From assembly GCF_030062585.1 (NCBI RefSeq), contig NZ_CP071935.1, forward strand, positions 869,034 to 933,033: DNA of 64,000 bases. The letters are read 5' to 3'. The position numbers and the translations under genes are program-made. Positions 39,732 to 51,387 of the stretch are shown here, piece by piece (position 1 is the stretch's first letter; every line of letters starts with the position of its first letter). The DNA is from Helicobacter pylori. GTDB taxonomy: Bacteria > Campylobacterota > Campylobacteria > Campylobacterales > Helicobacteraceae. The notes under the pieces are model-generated. The model saw only the letters and a list, made by a program, of their open reading frames with translations. It ran no database searches and had not been told where the DNA came from.

Positions 39732-40334
39732 CTATTGAAAATAAGTTAAAGTGGTTTTCCCGAATTTTTTCTGTTTGATTATAGCTAAAGTTGTAAGACT
39801 TTTAGGCATTTCATGCAGGCTTTCATGCTCAAAAACCACTAAAAGATTTTTTGGATTAGAGCGTTTCAATAACCTTTCTAAAGCTTGAAAACACTTTTCA
39901 TAAATCCCTAAAAACCCGCTCGTTTCAAAAGGAGGATCCAAATAAATAATATTCAAAACGCCATTTTTTAAACACAGCGTGGGCAAAAGCTTGAAAGCGT
40001 CATCTAAAAAGGTTTGAATTTCCATTTCCTTTTTCAGGCGGTTTTTAAAGAGGGCGATATTTTCTAAAAGCGTGGCATAAGCGCTTTTATTTTGCTCAAA
40101 AAACACCGCGCTTTTAGCCCCCCTACTCAAAGCCTCTAAACCCATAGAAGCACTGCCTGAAAACACTTCTATAAAATGCGCTCCTATAATTTCTGCTTGC
40201 AAGGTGTTAAAAAACGACTCTCTTACGATCGCTTTGGTGGGGCGCGTACTAGAAATGTTAGGCAAATTCAAGCCCAATCCCTTACAAGCCCCCCCAATGA
40301 TCTTAAATTTTTTTACTGGCTGATGATCTGGCAT
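39732..40334 (-). CDS. rsmD: 16S rRNA (guanine966-N2)-methyltransferase RsmD
   Basis: SAM-dependent methyltransferase of 200 residues. The family N-terminus KIIGGACKGLGLNLP (about 11-25) and RPTKAIVRESFFNTL (about 31-45) are typical. Motif I is FIEVFSGSASMGLEALSRGA and the catalytic NPPY-type motif is IIYLDPPFE. The 5' end overlaps the preceding small gene by 22 nt. The 3' end is 8 bp from fliL. Confidence 0.93.
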   Translation of the reverse strand: MPDHQPVKKFKIIGGACKGLGLNLPNISSTRPTKAIVRESFFNTLQAEIIGAHFIEVFSGSASMGLEALSRGAKSAVFFEQNKSAYATLLENIALFKNRLKKEMEIQTFLDDAFKLLPTLCLKNGVLNIIYLDPPFETSGFLGIYEKCFQALERLLKRSNPKNLLVVFEHESLHEMPKSLTTLAIIKQKKFGKTTLTYFQ

Positions 40335-40648
40335 AATTTTTGGGTGTATTCTTCTAATAATTGCTGGATCTTTTGCTCTTTAGAAAATTTGATTTCTTCG
40401 CATTCTTCGCAAGGTTTTTCGCTCTCTTTTAAAGCGCGATAAAAATTTTTGATATCTTCTTTCACGCTCTGTTTGGTGAAAGGCTTTCTTAAATATTCTT
40501 CTATAAAGCATAGGGGCTTATTAATCTCTAGCGTTTCATCATCGCTTAAAACAAAATCGCAAACTTCCATAGGAGAAAGACAATCGCTCAAATAAAATTC
40601 CAAACTCCTTTGAATCAACAAAGACTTGCAAGAAAGAAAAATTTTCAA
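40313..40648 (-). CDS. Small protein of unknown function, weakly receiver-like
   Basis: A 111-residue cytoplasmic protein (HP0811-like). Its middle (KPLCFIEEYLRKPFTKQSVK) looks like the end of a response-regulator receiver domain, where a KPF-type motif precedes the last helix. No phosphoacceptor Asp pocket is evident. The C-terminus has CEECEE and a helical tail. It is the first gene of the run with rsmD, fliL and acpS, with a TATAAT box 42 bp upstream. Function unknown. Confidence 0.6.
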   Translation of the reverse strand: MKIFLSCKSLLIQRSLEFYLSDCLSPMEVCDFVLSDDETLEINKPLCFIEEYLRKPFTKQSVKEDIKNFYRALKESEKPCEECEEIKFSKEQKIQQLLEEYTQKLCQIISQ

Positions 40649-40689
40649 AAAACCCCCTTTATCCCATCAATAGGCTTAAATTATTTCAA

Positions 40690-40695
40690 ATTATA
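40690..40695 (-). promoter_or_regulatory. -10 box for the unknown-rsmD-fliL-acpS operon
   Basis: TATAAT on the minus strand, predicting a leader of about 35 nt to ATG 40648. The junction with hsdR lies immediately on the other side. Confidence 0.55.
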
Positions 40696-40746
40696 GCGAT
40701 TCTTTCTTTTAAACACCAATATTAAATAAATAAATAAACTTAAAAA

Positions 40747-43641
40747 GTGTTTCATTTTATCGCGCTTTTAGAAAAACAAGGCTATGAATTCAAAAAAATC
40801 AACAATGAAAAGGAATTAAAAGACAATTTAAAAGAGCAGTTAGAAAAGCTTAATAATCATTGTTTCACGCCCAAAGAATGGGAAACTCTTTATTTTCAAT
40901 TCATCGCTAATAAAAACGAGGACTATAAGGCTAAAACGAGAAAAATCCAAGAAGATCCGATTTTTAATCTCACGCTAGAGAACGGGAAAACCAAAAACAT
41001 TAAAATCATTGATAAGAAAAATATCCATAGAAACGCCTTGCAAGTGATCCACCAATACAGTGCTAAAGGGAAGTATCAAAACCGCTATGATGTGAGTATC
41101 CTTGTGAATGGCTTGCCTTTAGTGCATGTGGAATTGAAAAAAAGAGGCGTAGCGATCAGAGAGGCGTTCAACCAGATCAAGCGCTATAAAAGGGATAGTT
41201 TTAGCGCTGAAGACGGGCTTTTTGAGTTCGTGCAGATTTTTGTTATCAGTAACGGCACGAGTAGTAAATACTATTCAAACACCACCAGAATAGCCCAAAT
41301 TGAAAAAAACAATAAGGCCGATACTTTTGAATTCACGAATTATTGGGCGGACAGCAAGAATAATAATATTGAGGATTTAATGGATTTTGCCCAGTCGTTT
41401 TTTGCGAAGCGCAGCCTTTTGAATGTTTTAACGCGCTATTGCGTTTTCACAAGCGAAGAGGTTTTATTGGTGATGCGGCCTTATCAAATCGTGGCGGCCG
41501 AAAGGATTTTGGAAAAAATCAAAGCCACGCATGAGAGTAAAACTTATGGGAGCCAGAACGGAGGCTATATCTGGCACACGACAGGGAGCGGTAAAACCTT
41601 AACGAGCTTTAAAAGCGCGGCGTTGGCTAAAGAATTAGAAGGCATTTCAAAAGTCTTGTTTGTGGTGGACAGGAAGGATTTGGATTATCAAACCATGAAA
41701 GAATACGATAAATTCCAAAAAGATTGCGCTAATTCCAACACAAGCACTAAGATTTTAAAACAACAGCTTGAAGATTCTAGTGCTAAAATCATTATCACCA
41801 CGATCCAAAAATTAGACAAATTCGTTAAAGCCCACCTTAAAGGGCATGCGATTTTTAATGAAGAAGTGGTGGTAATTTTTGATGAATGCCACAGGAGTCA
41901 GTTAGGCTCAATGCATCAAGCCATCACTAAAGCGTTTAAAAAATACCACCTTTTTGGGTTCACCGGGACACCCATTTTTGCAGCTAATTGCGATAAAAAC
42001 AACCCGTTAGGCACGACAGAGCAAAAGTTTGGGAAATGCCTCCATCAATACACCATTATTGATGCGATCAGGGATAAAAACGTTTTGCCCTTTAGAGTGG
42101 AATACCACAACACCATTAAAGCTAAAGAGGGCATTATAGATAATAAGGTTAGAGCGGTTGATGAAAAAAACGCCCTTTTAGATAATAGGAGAATCAAAGA
42201 AATCACTAAATGCATTTTAGAGCGTTTCCATCAAGCCACTAAAAATAAAAAATTCAATTCCATTCTGGCATGCTCTAGCATAGAAGCGCTGAAAAAATAT
42301 TATCAAGCCTTTAAAGAAGAAAAACACGACCTTAAAATCGCTACCATTTTTAGCTATAGCGCTAATGAAGAAATTGAAGCGCTAGAAGATGAAAACAATG
42401 AAAGCGCTAGTGGGCTAGACAAAAGCTCAAGGGATTTTTTAGAGGGCGCGATTGCGGATTATAACGGGATGTTTAAAACTTCTTTTGACACTTCGGATCA
42501 AAAATTCCAAAGCTATTACAAGGATCTTTCTCAAAAAATGAAAGAGCGTAAAATCGATCTTTTACTGGTGGTTAATATGTTTTTGACCGGGTTTGACGCT
42601 ACTAGGCTTAACACCCTTTGGGTGGATAAAAACTTGAAATACCATGGGCTAATTCAGGCCTTTTCACGCGCAAACCGCATTTTAGATAGCGTTAAAACGC
42701 ATGGGAATATCGTGTGTTTCAGGGATTTAGAGCAGGATTTGAATGATGCGCTCATGCTTTTTGGCAATAAGGACGCTAGGTCTATTGCGCTATTAAGGAA
42801 ATATGAAGATTATTTGAAAGGCTACACGGATAATCATAAAGAATACGAGGGCTATGAGGGTTTGATTGGAAGGCTTTTAACCGAGTTTCCCCTAAAAGAG
42901 CCAATCATTTCAGAAAGCCAGAAAAAGGATTTTATCAAGCTTTTTGGCAAGATTTTGAAATTAGAAAATATTTTAAACAGCTTTGAAAATTTTAACAAAG
43001 ACGATTACATCAACCCAAGGGATTTTCAAGACTATCAAAGCAAATACCTTGATTTTTACGATGCAATGAGGCCAGAAAAAGGGAAGGATAAAGAAGAGAT
43101 TAATGATGATTTGATTTTTGAAATTGAACTCATCAAGCAAGTGGAAGTCAATATTGACTATATTTTGAATTTGATTGAAGAGTTCGCTAAAGAGCATGGG
43201 GTGGAAATTCAAGGCGTTAAAACCAAAATAGAGCCAATCATCAACTCCAGCATAGAGTTAAGGAATAAAAAAGATTTGATCATGGATTTCATTGACAAAT
43301 ACAACAAAGACCAGGAAGTCCATGCGTATTTTCAAGACTATATCCACCAAAAAAGAGAAGAGGAATTCCAAAATATCATAGAAGAAAACCGCTTGAATGA
43401 AGAAAAAGCCTATTCGTTCATGCAGCATGCCTTTAAGGGGGGCGAAATCAATTTCAGCGGGACAAAATTCCCTGAAATCATTGAAGAAAAACCCTCCAGG
43501 TTTGACAAAAATTCGCGCTATCAAGAGGTGAAAGAAAAAGTCGCTGCAAGCCTTTCTCGTTTTTTCCACCGCTTTTGTGATCTCACTAGTGCTATATTTA
43601 AGAAAAATGGGGTTAAAAAAGATGAGGTTAATGAAAAATAG
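40747..43641 (+). CDS. hsdR: Type I restriction endonuclease HsdR, 5'-shortened
   Basis: A 964-residue motor and nuclease subunit of a type I restriction system. The nuclease motif is intact (RYDVSILVNGLPLVHVELKK, near 114-133: D...ExK). Helicase motifs follow: TTGSGKTLTSF (near 281), DECHRS (near 379), FTGTP (near 402), and a motif VI region in ALIQAFSRANRI form (LIQAFSRANRIL). The only start is a GTG at 40747, six bases after an in-frame TAA and without a ribosome site. Reading begins mid-helix at FHFIALLEKQGYEF, so 15-30 N-terminal residues appear lost. No hsdM or hsdS is adjacent. Confidence 0.88.
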   Translation: MFHFIALLEKQGYEFKKINNEKELKDNLKEQLEKLNNHCFTPKEWETLYFQFIANKNEDYKAKTRKIQEDPIFNLTLENGKTKNIKIIDKKNIHRNALQVIHQYSAKGKYQNRYDVSILVNGLPLVHVELKKRGVAIREAFNQIKRYKRDSFSAEDGLFEFVQIFVISNGTSSKYYSNTTRIAQIEKNNKADTFEFTNYWADSKNNNIEDLMDFAQSFFAKRSLLNVLTRYCVFTSEEVLLVMRPYQIVAAERILEKIKATHESKTYGSQNGGYIWHTTGSGKTLTSFKSAALAKELEGISKVLFVVDRKDLDYQTMKEYDKFQKDCANSNTSTKILKQQLEDSSAKIIITTIQKLDKFVKAHLKGHAIFNEEVVVIFDECHRSQLGSMHQAITKAFKKYHLFGFTGTPIFAANCDKNNPLGTTEQKFGKCLHQYTIIDAIRDKNVLPFRVEYHNTIKAKEGIIDNKVRAVDEKNALLDNRRIKEITKCILERFHQATKNKKFNSILACSSIEALKKYYQAFKEEKHDLKIATIFSYSANEEIEALEDENNESASGLDKSSRDFLEGAIADYNGMFKTSFDTSDQKFQSYYKDLSQKMKERKIDLLLVVNMFLTGFDATRLNTLWVDKNLKYHGLIQAFSRANRILDSVKTHGNIVCFRDLEQDLNDALMLFGNKDARSIALLRKYEDYLKGYTDNHKEYEGYEGLIGRLLTEFPLKEPIISESQKKDFIKLFGKILKLENILNSFENFNKDDYINPRDFQDYQSKYLDFYDAMRPEKGKDKEEINDDLIFEIELIKQVEVNIDYILNLIEEFAKEHGVEIQGVKTKIEPIINSSIELRNKKDLIMDFIDKYNKDQEVHAYFQDYIHQKREEEFQNIIEENRLNEEKAYSFMQHAFKGGEINFSGTKFPEIIEEKPSRFDKNSRYQEVKEKVAASLSRFFHRFCDLTSAIFKKNGVKKDEVNEK

Positions 43642-43697
43642 TTCATGAACGCTTTTGTATTAAAGCTCAAAAAAAGCGCCGTTTAATGGATTTTTTG

Positions 43698-43703
43698 TAA
43701 AAT
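43698..43703 (+). promoter_or_regulatory. -10 box of the thiM-thiD-thiE operon
   Basis: TAAAAT predicts a start near 43711 and an 18-nt leader. This is far too short for a TPP riboswitch, and none is visible. Confidence 0.45.
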
Positions 43704-43728
43704 AAAAGAAAGTTTAAGGAGGTTCGTT

Positions 43729-44508
43729 GTGTTGAAAGAATTACGCCAAAAACGCCCTTTAGTGCATAATATCACCAATTATGTGGTGGCGCAATTTGTG
43801 GCTAATGGTTTGTTAGCCTTAGGGGCATCGCCTTTAATGAGCGATGCGATTGATGAGATGCCAGATTTGGCAAAAATTTCTGACGCGCTCGCTATCAACA
43901 TTGGCACCCTCAATGAACGCACCATTTTATGCGCTAAAGAGGCGATCAAACATTACAAGGCTTTGAACAAACCCATTGTGTTAGATCCTGTGGGGTGTTC
44001 AGCGAGCGCTCTACGCTATGACACAAGCTTAGAGCTTTTAGAAAGCGAAGGGGTTAGCGCGCTTAGGGGTAATGCTGCCGAATTAGGCTCTTTAGTGGGT
44101 ATTTCTTGCGAAAGTAAGGGGTTAGATTCCAAGCATTCCGCTACGCCTGTAGAAATTGTCAAACGAGCGGCTCAAAAATATTCTGTGATAGCGGTAATGA
44201 CGGGTAAAACAGATTACGTGAGCGATGGGGAAAAAGTTTTGAGCATCAGTGGTGGGAGCGAGTATTTAGCGCTCATTACTGGGGCTGGGTGTTTGCATAG
44301 TGCAGCGTGTGCGAGCTTTTTGAGTTTGAAAAAAGACCCCCTAGATTCTATGGCGCAACTTTGCGCGCTCTATAAACAAGCCGCTTTTAATGCGCAAAAA
44401 AAAGCGTTAGAAAATAACGGCTCTAATGGTTCGTTCTTGTTTTATTTTTTAGACGCTCTAAGCTTGCCCATAGAGTTAGAAAATAGCCTTATTAAGGAAG
44501 TATTGTGA
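43729..44508 (+). CDS. thiM: Hydroxyethylthiazole kinase ThiM
   Basis: Thiamine salvage kinase of 259 residues phosphorylating 4-methyl-5-hydroxyethylthiazole. It starts at GTG 43729, six nt after AAGGAGG. Signatures are [17 protein letters not shown] (about 11-27), [27 protein letters not shown] (about 84-96), and the catalytic [13 protein letters not shown] near 184-196. It overlaps thiD by 4 nt. thiM-thiD-thiE together join thiazole and pyrimidine into thiamine phosphate. Confidence 0.96.
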   Translation: MLKELRQKRPLVHNITNYVVAQFVANGLLALGASPLMSDAIDEMPDLAKISDALAINIGTLNERTILCAKEAIKHYKALNKPIVLDPVGCSASALRYDTSLELLESEGVSALRGNAAELGSLVGISCESKGLDSKHSATPVEIVKRAAQKYSVIAVMTGKTDYVSDGEKVLSISGGSEYLALITGAGCLHSAACASFLSLKKDPLDSMAQLCALYKQAAFNAQKKALENNGSNGSFLFYFLDALSLPIELENSLIKEVL

Positions 44509-45314
44509 AAGTTTATCCGCAAGTTTTAAGCATTGCTGGTAGCGATAGCGGTGGGGGCGCTGGGATACAGGCCGATTTGAAAGCGTTCCAAACTTTGGGC
44601 GTGTTTGGGACAAGCGTGATCACTTGCATCACCGCCCAAAACACACAGGGCGTGCATGGGGTGTATCCATTGAGTGTAGAGAGCGTGAAAGCGCAAATCC
44701 TAGCCATTAGAGATGATTTTTCTATCAAAGCGTTCAAAATGGGGGCGTTATGCAACGCTAAAATCATTGAATGCGTGGCAGACGCTTTAGAAACTTGCGA
44801 TTTTGGGTTGTGCGTTTTAGATCCGGTCATGGTGGCAAAGAATGGGGCCTTGCTTTTAGAAGAAAAGGCGATTTTAAGCTTAAAAAAACGCCTTTTACCT
44901 AAAACCAATTTATTAACCCCTAACCTCCCTGAAGTCTATGCGCTCACAGGCGTTCAAGTGCGAGACGATGAAAGCGCTTCAAAAGCGATGGGTGTTTTAA
45001 GGGATTTAGGCGTTAAAAACGCTGTGATTAAAGGGGGGCATACAGAGCATTTTCAAGGGGAATTTAGCAACGATTGGGTGTTTTTAGAAGATATTGAATT
45101 TATCTTAAACGCCAAGCGTTTTAACACCAAAAACACGCATGGCACGGGTTGTGTTCTGTCTAGCTTGATTGTGGGCTTACTCGCTCAAGGGCTGGATTTA
45201 AAAAACGCTATCACAAAGGCTAAAGAGCTTTTAACTATCATCATTCAAAACCCCTTAAACATTGGGCATGGGCATGGGCCTTTGAATTTATGGAGTATTA
45301 AAAAGCTTGTTTGA
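44505..45314 (+). CDS. thiD: Hydroxymethylpyrimidine (phosphate) kinase ThiD
   Basis: Ribokinase-fold kinase of 269 residues that phosphorylates HMP and HMP-P. The N-terminus [20 protein letters not shown] (about 8-27), [14 protein letters not shown] (about 105-118) and [11 protein letters not shown] (about 207-217, catalytic Cys/anion hole) identify it. Its ATG overlaps the thiM stop (ATGA-type coupling), and its end overlaps thiE by 8 nt. Confidence 0.96.
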   Translation: MKVYPQVLSIAGSDSGGGAGIQADLKAFQTLGVFGTSVITCITAQNTQGVHGVYPLSVESVKAQILAIRDDFSIKAFKMGALCNAKIIECVADALETCDFGLCVLDPVMVAKNGALLLEEKAILSLKKRLLPKTNLLTPNLPEVYALTGVQVRDDESASKAMGVLRDLGVKNAVIKGGHTEHFQGEFSNDWVFLEDIEFILNAKRFNTKNTHGTGCVLSSLIVGLLAQGLDLKNAITKAKELLTIIIQNPLNIGHGHGPLNLWSIKKLV

Positions 45315-45966
45315 TGCGAATTGTTTGAAACTCATGTTTGTGGCTGGTTCGCAAGACTTCTACCACATAAAAGGCGGCAAAAACGATAGGATAAACGCGC
45401 TTTTAGAGACTTTAGAATTAGCTTTACAATCTCAAATCACAGCGTTTCAATTCCGCCAAAAAGGCGATTTAGCCTTACAAGATCCTGTTGAAATCAAACG
45501 ATTAGCCCTAGAGTGTCAAAAATTATGCAAAAAATACGGTGCACCTTTTATTATTAATGATGAGGTGCGACTCGCGCTAGAATTAAAAGCTGATGGCGTG
45601 CATGTGGGGCAAGAGGACATGGCTATAGAAGAGGTAATAACTTTATGCAAAAAGCGCCTTTTTATCGGTTTGAGCGTCAATACTTTAGAGCAAGCCTTAA
45701 AAGCGCGCCATTTAGACGGCGTAGCCTATTTAGGGGTAGGCCCTATTTTCCCCACACCATCTAAAAAAGACGCTAAAGAAGTTGTAGGCGTAGAGCTTTT
45801 AAAAAAAATACACGATAGCGGGGTAAAAAAACCTCTCATAGCGATTGGGGGCATCACGATGCATAACGCTTCAAAATTGCGCGAATATGGGGGTATCGCA
45901 GTCATTAGTGCGATCACGCAAGCCAAAGATAAAGCCTTAGCAATTGAAACACTTTTAAAAAAATGA
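45307..45966 (+). CDS. thiE: Thiamine-phosphate synthase ThiE
   Basis: A 219-residue TIM-barrel enzyme condensing HMP-PP with thiazole phosphate. Features are [14 protein letters not shown] (about 37-50), [22 protein letters not shown] (about 79 onward, split here as [13 protein letters not shown] and DGVHVGQED), and [16 protein letters not shown]. The start is TTG 45307 inside thiD; ATG 45334 is an alternative that would drop nine residues. It is the last gene of the operon, 8 bp from the convergent minus-strand cluster. Confidence 0.93.
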   Translation: MFDANCLKLMFVAGSQDFYHIKGGKNDRINALLETLELALQSQITAFQFRQKGDLALQDPVEIKRLALECQKLCKKYGAPFIINDEVRLALELKADGVHVGQEDMAIEEVITLCKKRLFIGLSVNTLEQALKARHLDGVAYLGVGPIFPTPSKKDAKEVVGVELLKKIHDSGVKKPLIAIGGITMHNASKLREYGGIAVISAITQAKDKALAIETLLKK

Positions 45967-45974
45967 AAATTTTT

Positions 45975-46711
45975 CTACCCTATCGTGTCCAATAAACGCT
46001 CTTCAAAGGCAAAAAGCATGGGGGTTTTTTCGCACACAATTTCCACAAAAGAAAAGCCTAAAAGGGTGTTTTGAGCCTCTTTTAAAACCTCTTTGGTCCT
46101 TTGGAGGGTGGTTTTTAAAAAAAGTTGTTTTTCTTTTTCTTTCAAATAAATAACGCCGCCAATTTCGCCCAAGTTAGGATACAGAGCGTAAAAATCAACG
46201 CTTTGTTTTTTGGCTTTTATCTGTAAAAAGGCTTTTTTGCGTTCGTTTTCAATTACAAAGCTTAAAACCTGCGATTGCAAGCTCAAAAGCATGTTGGCTG
46301 TATTCAAAAACTCTTGCGGATTTTTAGCATGGACTAATTTTTCGCTCAAAAGTTCTTTGTATTCTTTTAAAGGGGTATTGTCTTTGGCGCTCAATATTTC
46401 TTTGATTTTTTTCATTTCAAGGGCGGGCAAATCGTCCAATCCATCTAAAATTTTTGGGGCAGGCACTAAATTTTTAAGCACAATATCGCCTAGCTGATTT
46501 CTTTGCATAGTCGCAAAATAAGGCTGATTGATTTTCAATTCCTGTTCGCTTTTGGTGGGGATAATTTTATTACCCACTTGCAAAAGAAAAAGATCTTTAT
46601 CTTGTTTTTCTAAAACCTTTAAAAGAATGGGTAAAGTGGCGTTAAAATGGTGCACGGCGTTTTTGGAATGAAGGGCGTTAAGCTGGTTTAGGGCGTTTAG
46701 AGCTTCTAGCA

Positions 46712-46712
<1 letters not shown>
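45975..46712 (-). CDS. Unknown protein with a FliK-like C-terminal pattern
   Basis: A 245-residue soluble protein (HP0842-like) without a recognised annotation. The N-terminus is helical and Asn/His-rich (LNALNQLNALHSKNAVHHF). The C-terminal 60 residues (LYPNLGEIGGVIYLKEKEKQ, then a helix KEVLKEAQNTLLGFSF) follow the layout of the flagellar hook-length control (Flg_hook) domain: an LxPxxLG strand, an extended strand, then a helix. This is a weak match by eye. Its start overlaps the coaBC stop by one base, at the end of the pseB-coaBC run. Confidence 0.6.
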
Positions 46713-48990
<2,278 letters not shown>

Positions 48991-50754
48991 TTACCAGCGA
49001 TAGCCTAAGGAAGCGCTAAAGATTCTCAATTGCCCAATGGTTGGGGATTGATACAAACTGGAGCGGTTGCTCTTAAAAGTGAAACTCCCCGCTACGCCCA
49101 AATCAAAACCTCTAAAATTGTATTTAGTCCCAAAAGCCACGGTATAGCCATTAGAATCCGGGATACCTATCGCGTCTTGGGGGCTTGGAGCTTGGTCATA
49201 ATCAATAGCGCCCATTAAACGCAAGCTTTTACCCATGTAAGTTACCCCTAATCTAAAGGTGTTGGTGTCCCTCCAGCCAGCCCCCATGTTCATCACGCTT
49301 TTAAAATTCGCTAAGCCTACCATTTTTTTAAGCGTTTCAGAGTCTAGTGAAGCCACCGTTCCGCTCAAGCCCTTGTAAGTAGCGTTCGCAAAATCAGGGG
49401 TTACTAAAAATTTATTCCCTTGACTCCAAAAGGTGCGCTCAAACACCCCCTCTATTCTTAAATGGTCTTTAAAAAATTGGTGGGCGTAGGCTAGGCTTAG
49501 GGTTTGGGGGAGTGAAACATTGATATTCAAGCTGCCTTTAGTCAAAACGCTCCCTAAAGAAGGGCCAAGCTCGGTGATAGCCACTAAACCGCCTTTCATG
49601 TTGAATGTAACTGAAGAATTATACACCACAGAAAACATGCCATGATCAAACATACGCAAACTCGAACCCACTCTATAGCCCCCTGATACGCCTTGCCCGT
49701 TAGATTTTTGCACGACTTGAGTCGTGCCATAAAGATTCGCGCTCGCTTTGATTAAGCCGCTATAACCCATGATTTTTTTCAAGCCGTTATAAAACTCTTG
49801 ACAGCTCTGATCGTTCATATCCCCACCGGCTTTTTGGCAATTAAGCGCCGGTTGGTAGCCAATATTGCCTAATAGAGTCATCATATTACTTGGCACTTGA
49901 TCGGCAAAAACATTGTTGGGTAAATTTAAAATCTGTTCCGCGCTCAAAACCGAAGCACCCTCTAAAGGCACATAAACGGTGTTATTAAAGCTACCGGTCG
50001 CATAAAGTCCCCTTAAGCCTACGCCCACTGAAAAGCGATTATTGATAGTGTAGCTCATGCTAGGGGCAAGCTCTACCATCATGATAAACACATCATGCAA
50101 AAATTCCCCCCCTTTACCATTCCATTTCATGCCTAACCCGCTAGGAGCGGTAAAACTCCCCCCAAAAGTGAAGCCGTTATGCGTGCGCGTTTTATAAAAG
50201 AATTTGGGTAAAACAAAATTAGTCGTGCCCGTCCAGCCATTCACGATTTGAGTGTCAGGTTTTGAAGCGAGGGTTACGACTTTTTGATTGGTTAGATTCA
50301 TTAGCCCTTGAACACGATTGATAGCTTGTTGCAGGCCATTGGTAGCGGCCGTATTGCCAAGTGCTTTAAGGATATTGCCAAGCCCTATAGTGTTGATGAT
50401 GCCTAAAATATTTTGTTGGCTTTTATCAATTTCTAAACTCGTAACCGAATACAAGCCTTGGTTAGTCGTAGGGACTTTAAAGCTAAAGGCTGGAATGTTA
50501 ATCACGGTGGTGGTCATTTCAAATTCGCTTCTGTTTTCACCCCAATCGTTAGTAAAGCCCATATTCGCCGGGTTATAAAAGGAAGCATCAGCCCCCCTAG
50601 CCCCAGCGACATACGCCGAGCCTAAAGCCGTGCCATTCAGGCTTTGCTCTTGGATTTTAAAGCCATTGGCATAAGAAAGCAAGGGCAGGCTCAAAGCGAT
50701 TAAATGGCGTTTTTTGAGCTTTTTAAAACAACAAAGTGGGGAAAAGTTTTTCAT
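48991..50754 (-). CDS. FadL/OmpP1-type outer membrane transporter
   Basis: A 587-residue barrel of the FadL/TodX long-chain fatty acid and hydrocarbon uptake family (HP0839-like). The signal peptide covers about residues 15-29 (HLIALSLPLLSYANG). The mature N-terminus GFKIQEQSLNGTALGSAYVA and NPANMGF, the luminal-plug pattern, are diagnostic. A long Thr/Asn-rich insertion follows, and the C-terminus (FSASLGYRW) ends in an aromatic strand. It overlaps the upstream lipoprotein gene by 4 nt. Confidence 0.9.
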   Translation of the reverse strand: MKNFSPLCCFKKLKKRHLIALSLPLLSYANGFKIQEQSLNGTALGSAYVAGARGADASFYNPANMGFTNDWGENRSEFEMTTTVINIPAFSFKVPTTNQGLYSVTSLEIDKSQQNILGIINTIGLGNILKALGNTAATNGLQQAINRVQGLMNLTNQKVVTLASKPDTQIVNGWTGTTNFVLPKFFYKTRTHNGFTFGGSFTAPSGLGMKWNGKGGEFLHDVFIMMVELAPSMSYTINNRFSVGVGLRGLYATGSFNNTVYVPLEGASVLSAEQILNLPNNVFADQVPSNMMTLLGNIGYQPALNCQKAGGDMNDQSCQEFYNGLKKIMGYSGLIKASANLYGTTQVVQKSNGQGVSGGYRVGSSLRMFDHGMFSVVYNSSVTFNMKGGLVAITELGPSLGSVLTKGSLNINVSLPQTLSLAYAHQFFKDHLRIEGVFERTFWSQGNKFLVTPDFANATYKGLSGTVASLDSETLKKMVGLANFKSVMNMGAGWRDTNTFRLGVTYMGKSLRLMGAIDYDQAPSPQDAIGIPDSNGYTVAFGTKYNFRGFDLGVAGSFTFKSNRSSLYQSPTIGQLRIFSASLGYRW

Positions 50755-51368
50755 TGGAGCTCGCTGTCAGCGTTTTCATTATCTTCTAAATCTTGCAAAG
50801 AAGGCTCATAGGGTTCAATCCTAATAGCAATTTTTTGCGTCAAATTTTGGAAAGAAATCAGGCCATTTTTTCTCTCATAAAGGATAATCTCCCCGCTTTT
50901 TTGAAACCTTTGGATCACGTATTCAGGGGTTAGGTGGCGCTTCCCTAAGCCTTTAAAAATATCCCTCCCTAAAACAATGTCATCAAACAAATCCCCATAG
51001 CTCACCTTGCCAAACAAATCCCTTGCAGCAATCCATTTAGCCGAACATTTTTGGCTAAAACAAATGCTTCGTTTAGTCATGTAAATATCGCCCACTTTTT
51101 GGCTGAGCTTATAAAGGGTTACTTCAGTATTGTGGTCTTTATCGGTTTTGATCGTGCCGTAATCATAAAAGCGAAAAACCGGCGTGTTAATATAAATGAG
51201 CCTGAATTGGCGCAAGGCATTCAAAGTCTCTTCTCTTTTTTTATTGGCTTCTTCTTGTCTGATTTGCTCCCTAGTTTTGGGGGTTTGCTTAGAAAAAGGG
51301 TGCTTGGAGCAAGAGACAAAAAAAAGCGTCATGAAAAATAATAAAAAAGCGTTTTTAAAATACCGCAT
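50751..51368 (-). CDS. Lipoprotein of unknown function
   Basis: A 205-residue lipoprotein (HP0838-like). The lipobox is LFFVSC with Cys at 20. A Glu/Lys-rich helix (RQEEANKKREETLNALRQF) is followed by a beta-rich domain with two Cys (RSICFSQKCSAKW). It sits between an LPP20-type lipoprotein gene (19 bp upstream) and the FadL-like gene (4-nt overlap). In Campylobacter an LPP20-type lipoprotein gene (flgP) is followed by flgQ, required for motility. This pair could be the counterpart, but I cannot align it here. Confidence 0.7.
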   Translation of the reverse strand: MRYFKNAFLLFFMTLFFVSCSKHPFSKQTPKTREQIRQEEANKKREETLNALRQFRLIYINTPVFRFYDYGTIKTDKDHNTEVTLYKLSQKVGDIYMTKRSICFSQKCSAKWIAARDLFGKVSYGDLFDDIVLGRDIFKGLGKRHLTPEYVIQRFQKSGEIILYERKNGLISFQNLTQKIAIRIEPYEPSLQDLEDNENADSELQ

Positions 51369-51387
51369 GATTATAGAGTAAGATGGT

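Noticed and set aside
43642-43728. TPP riboswitch before thiM
   Set aside because: The predicted leader is about 18 nt and no THI-box conserved sequence is present.
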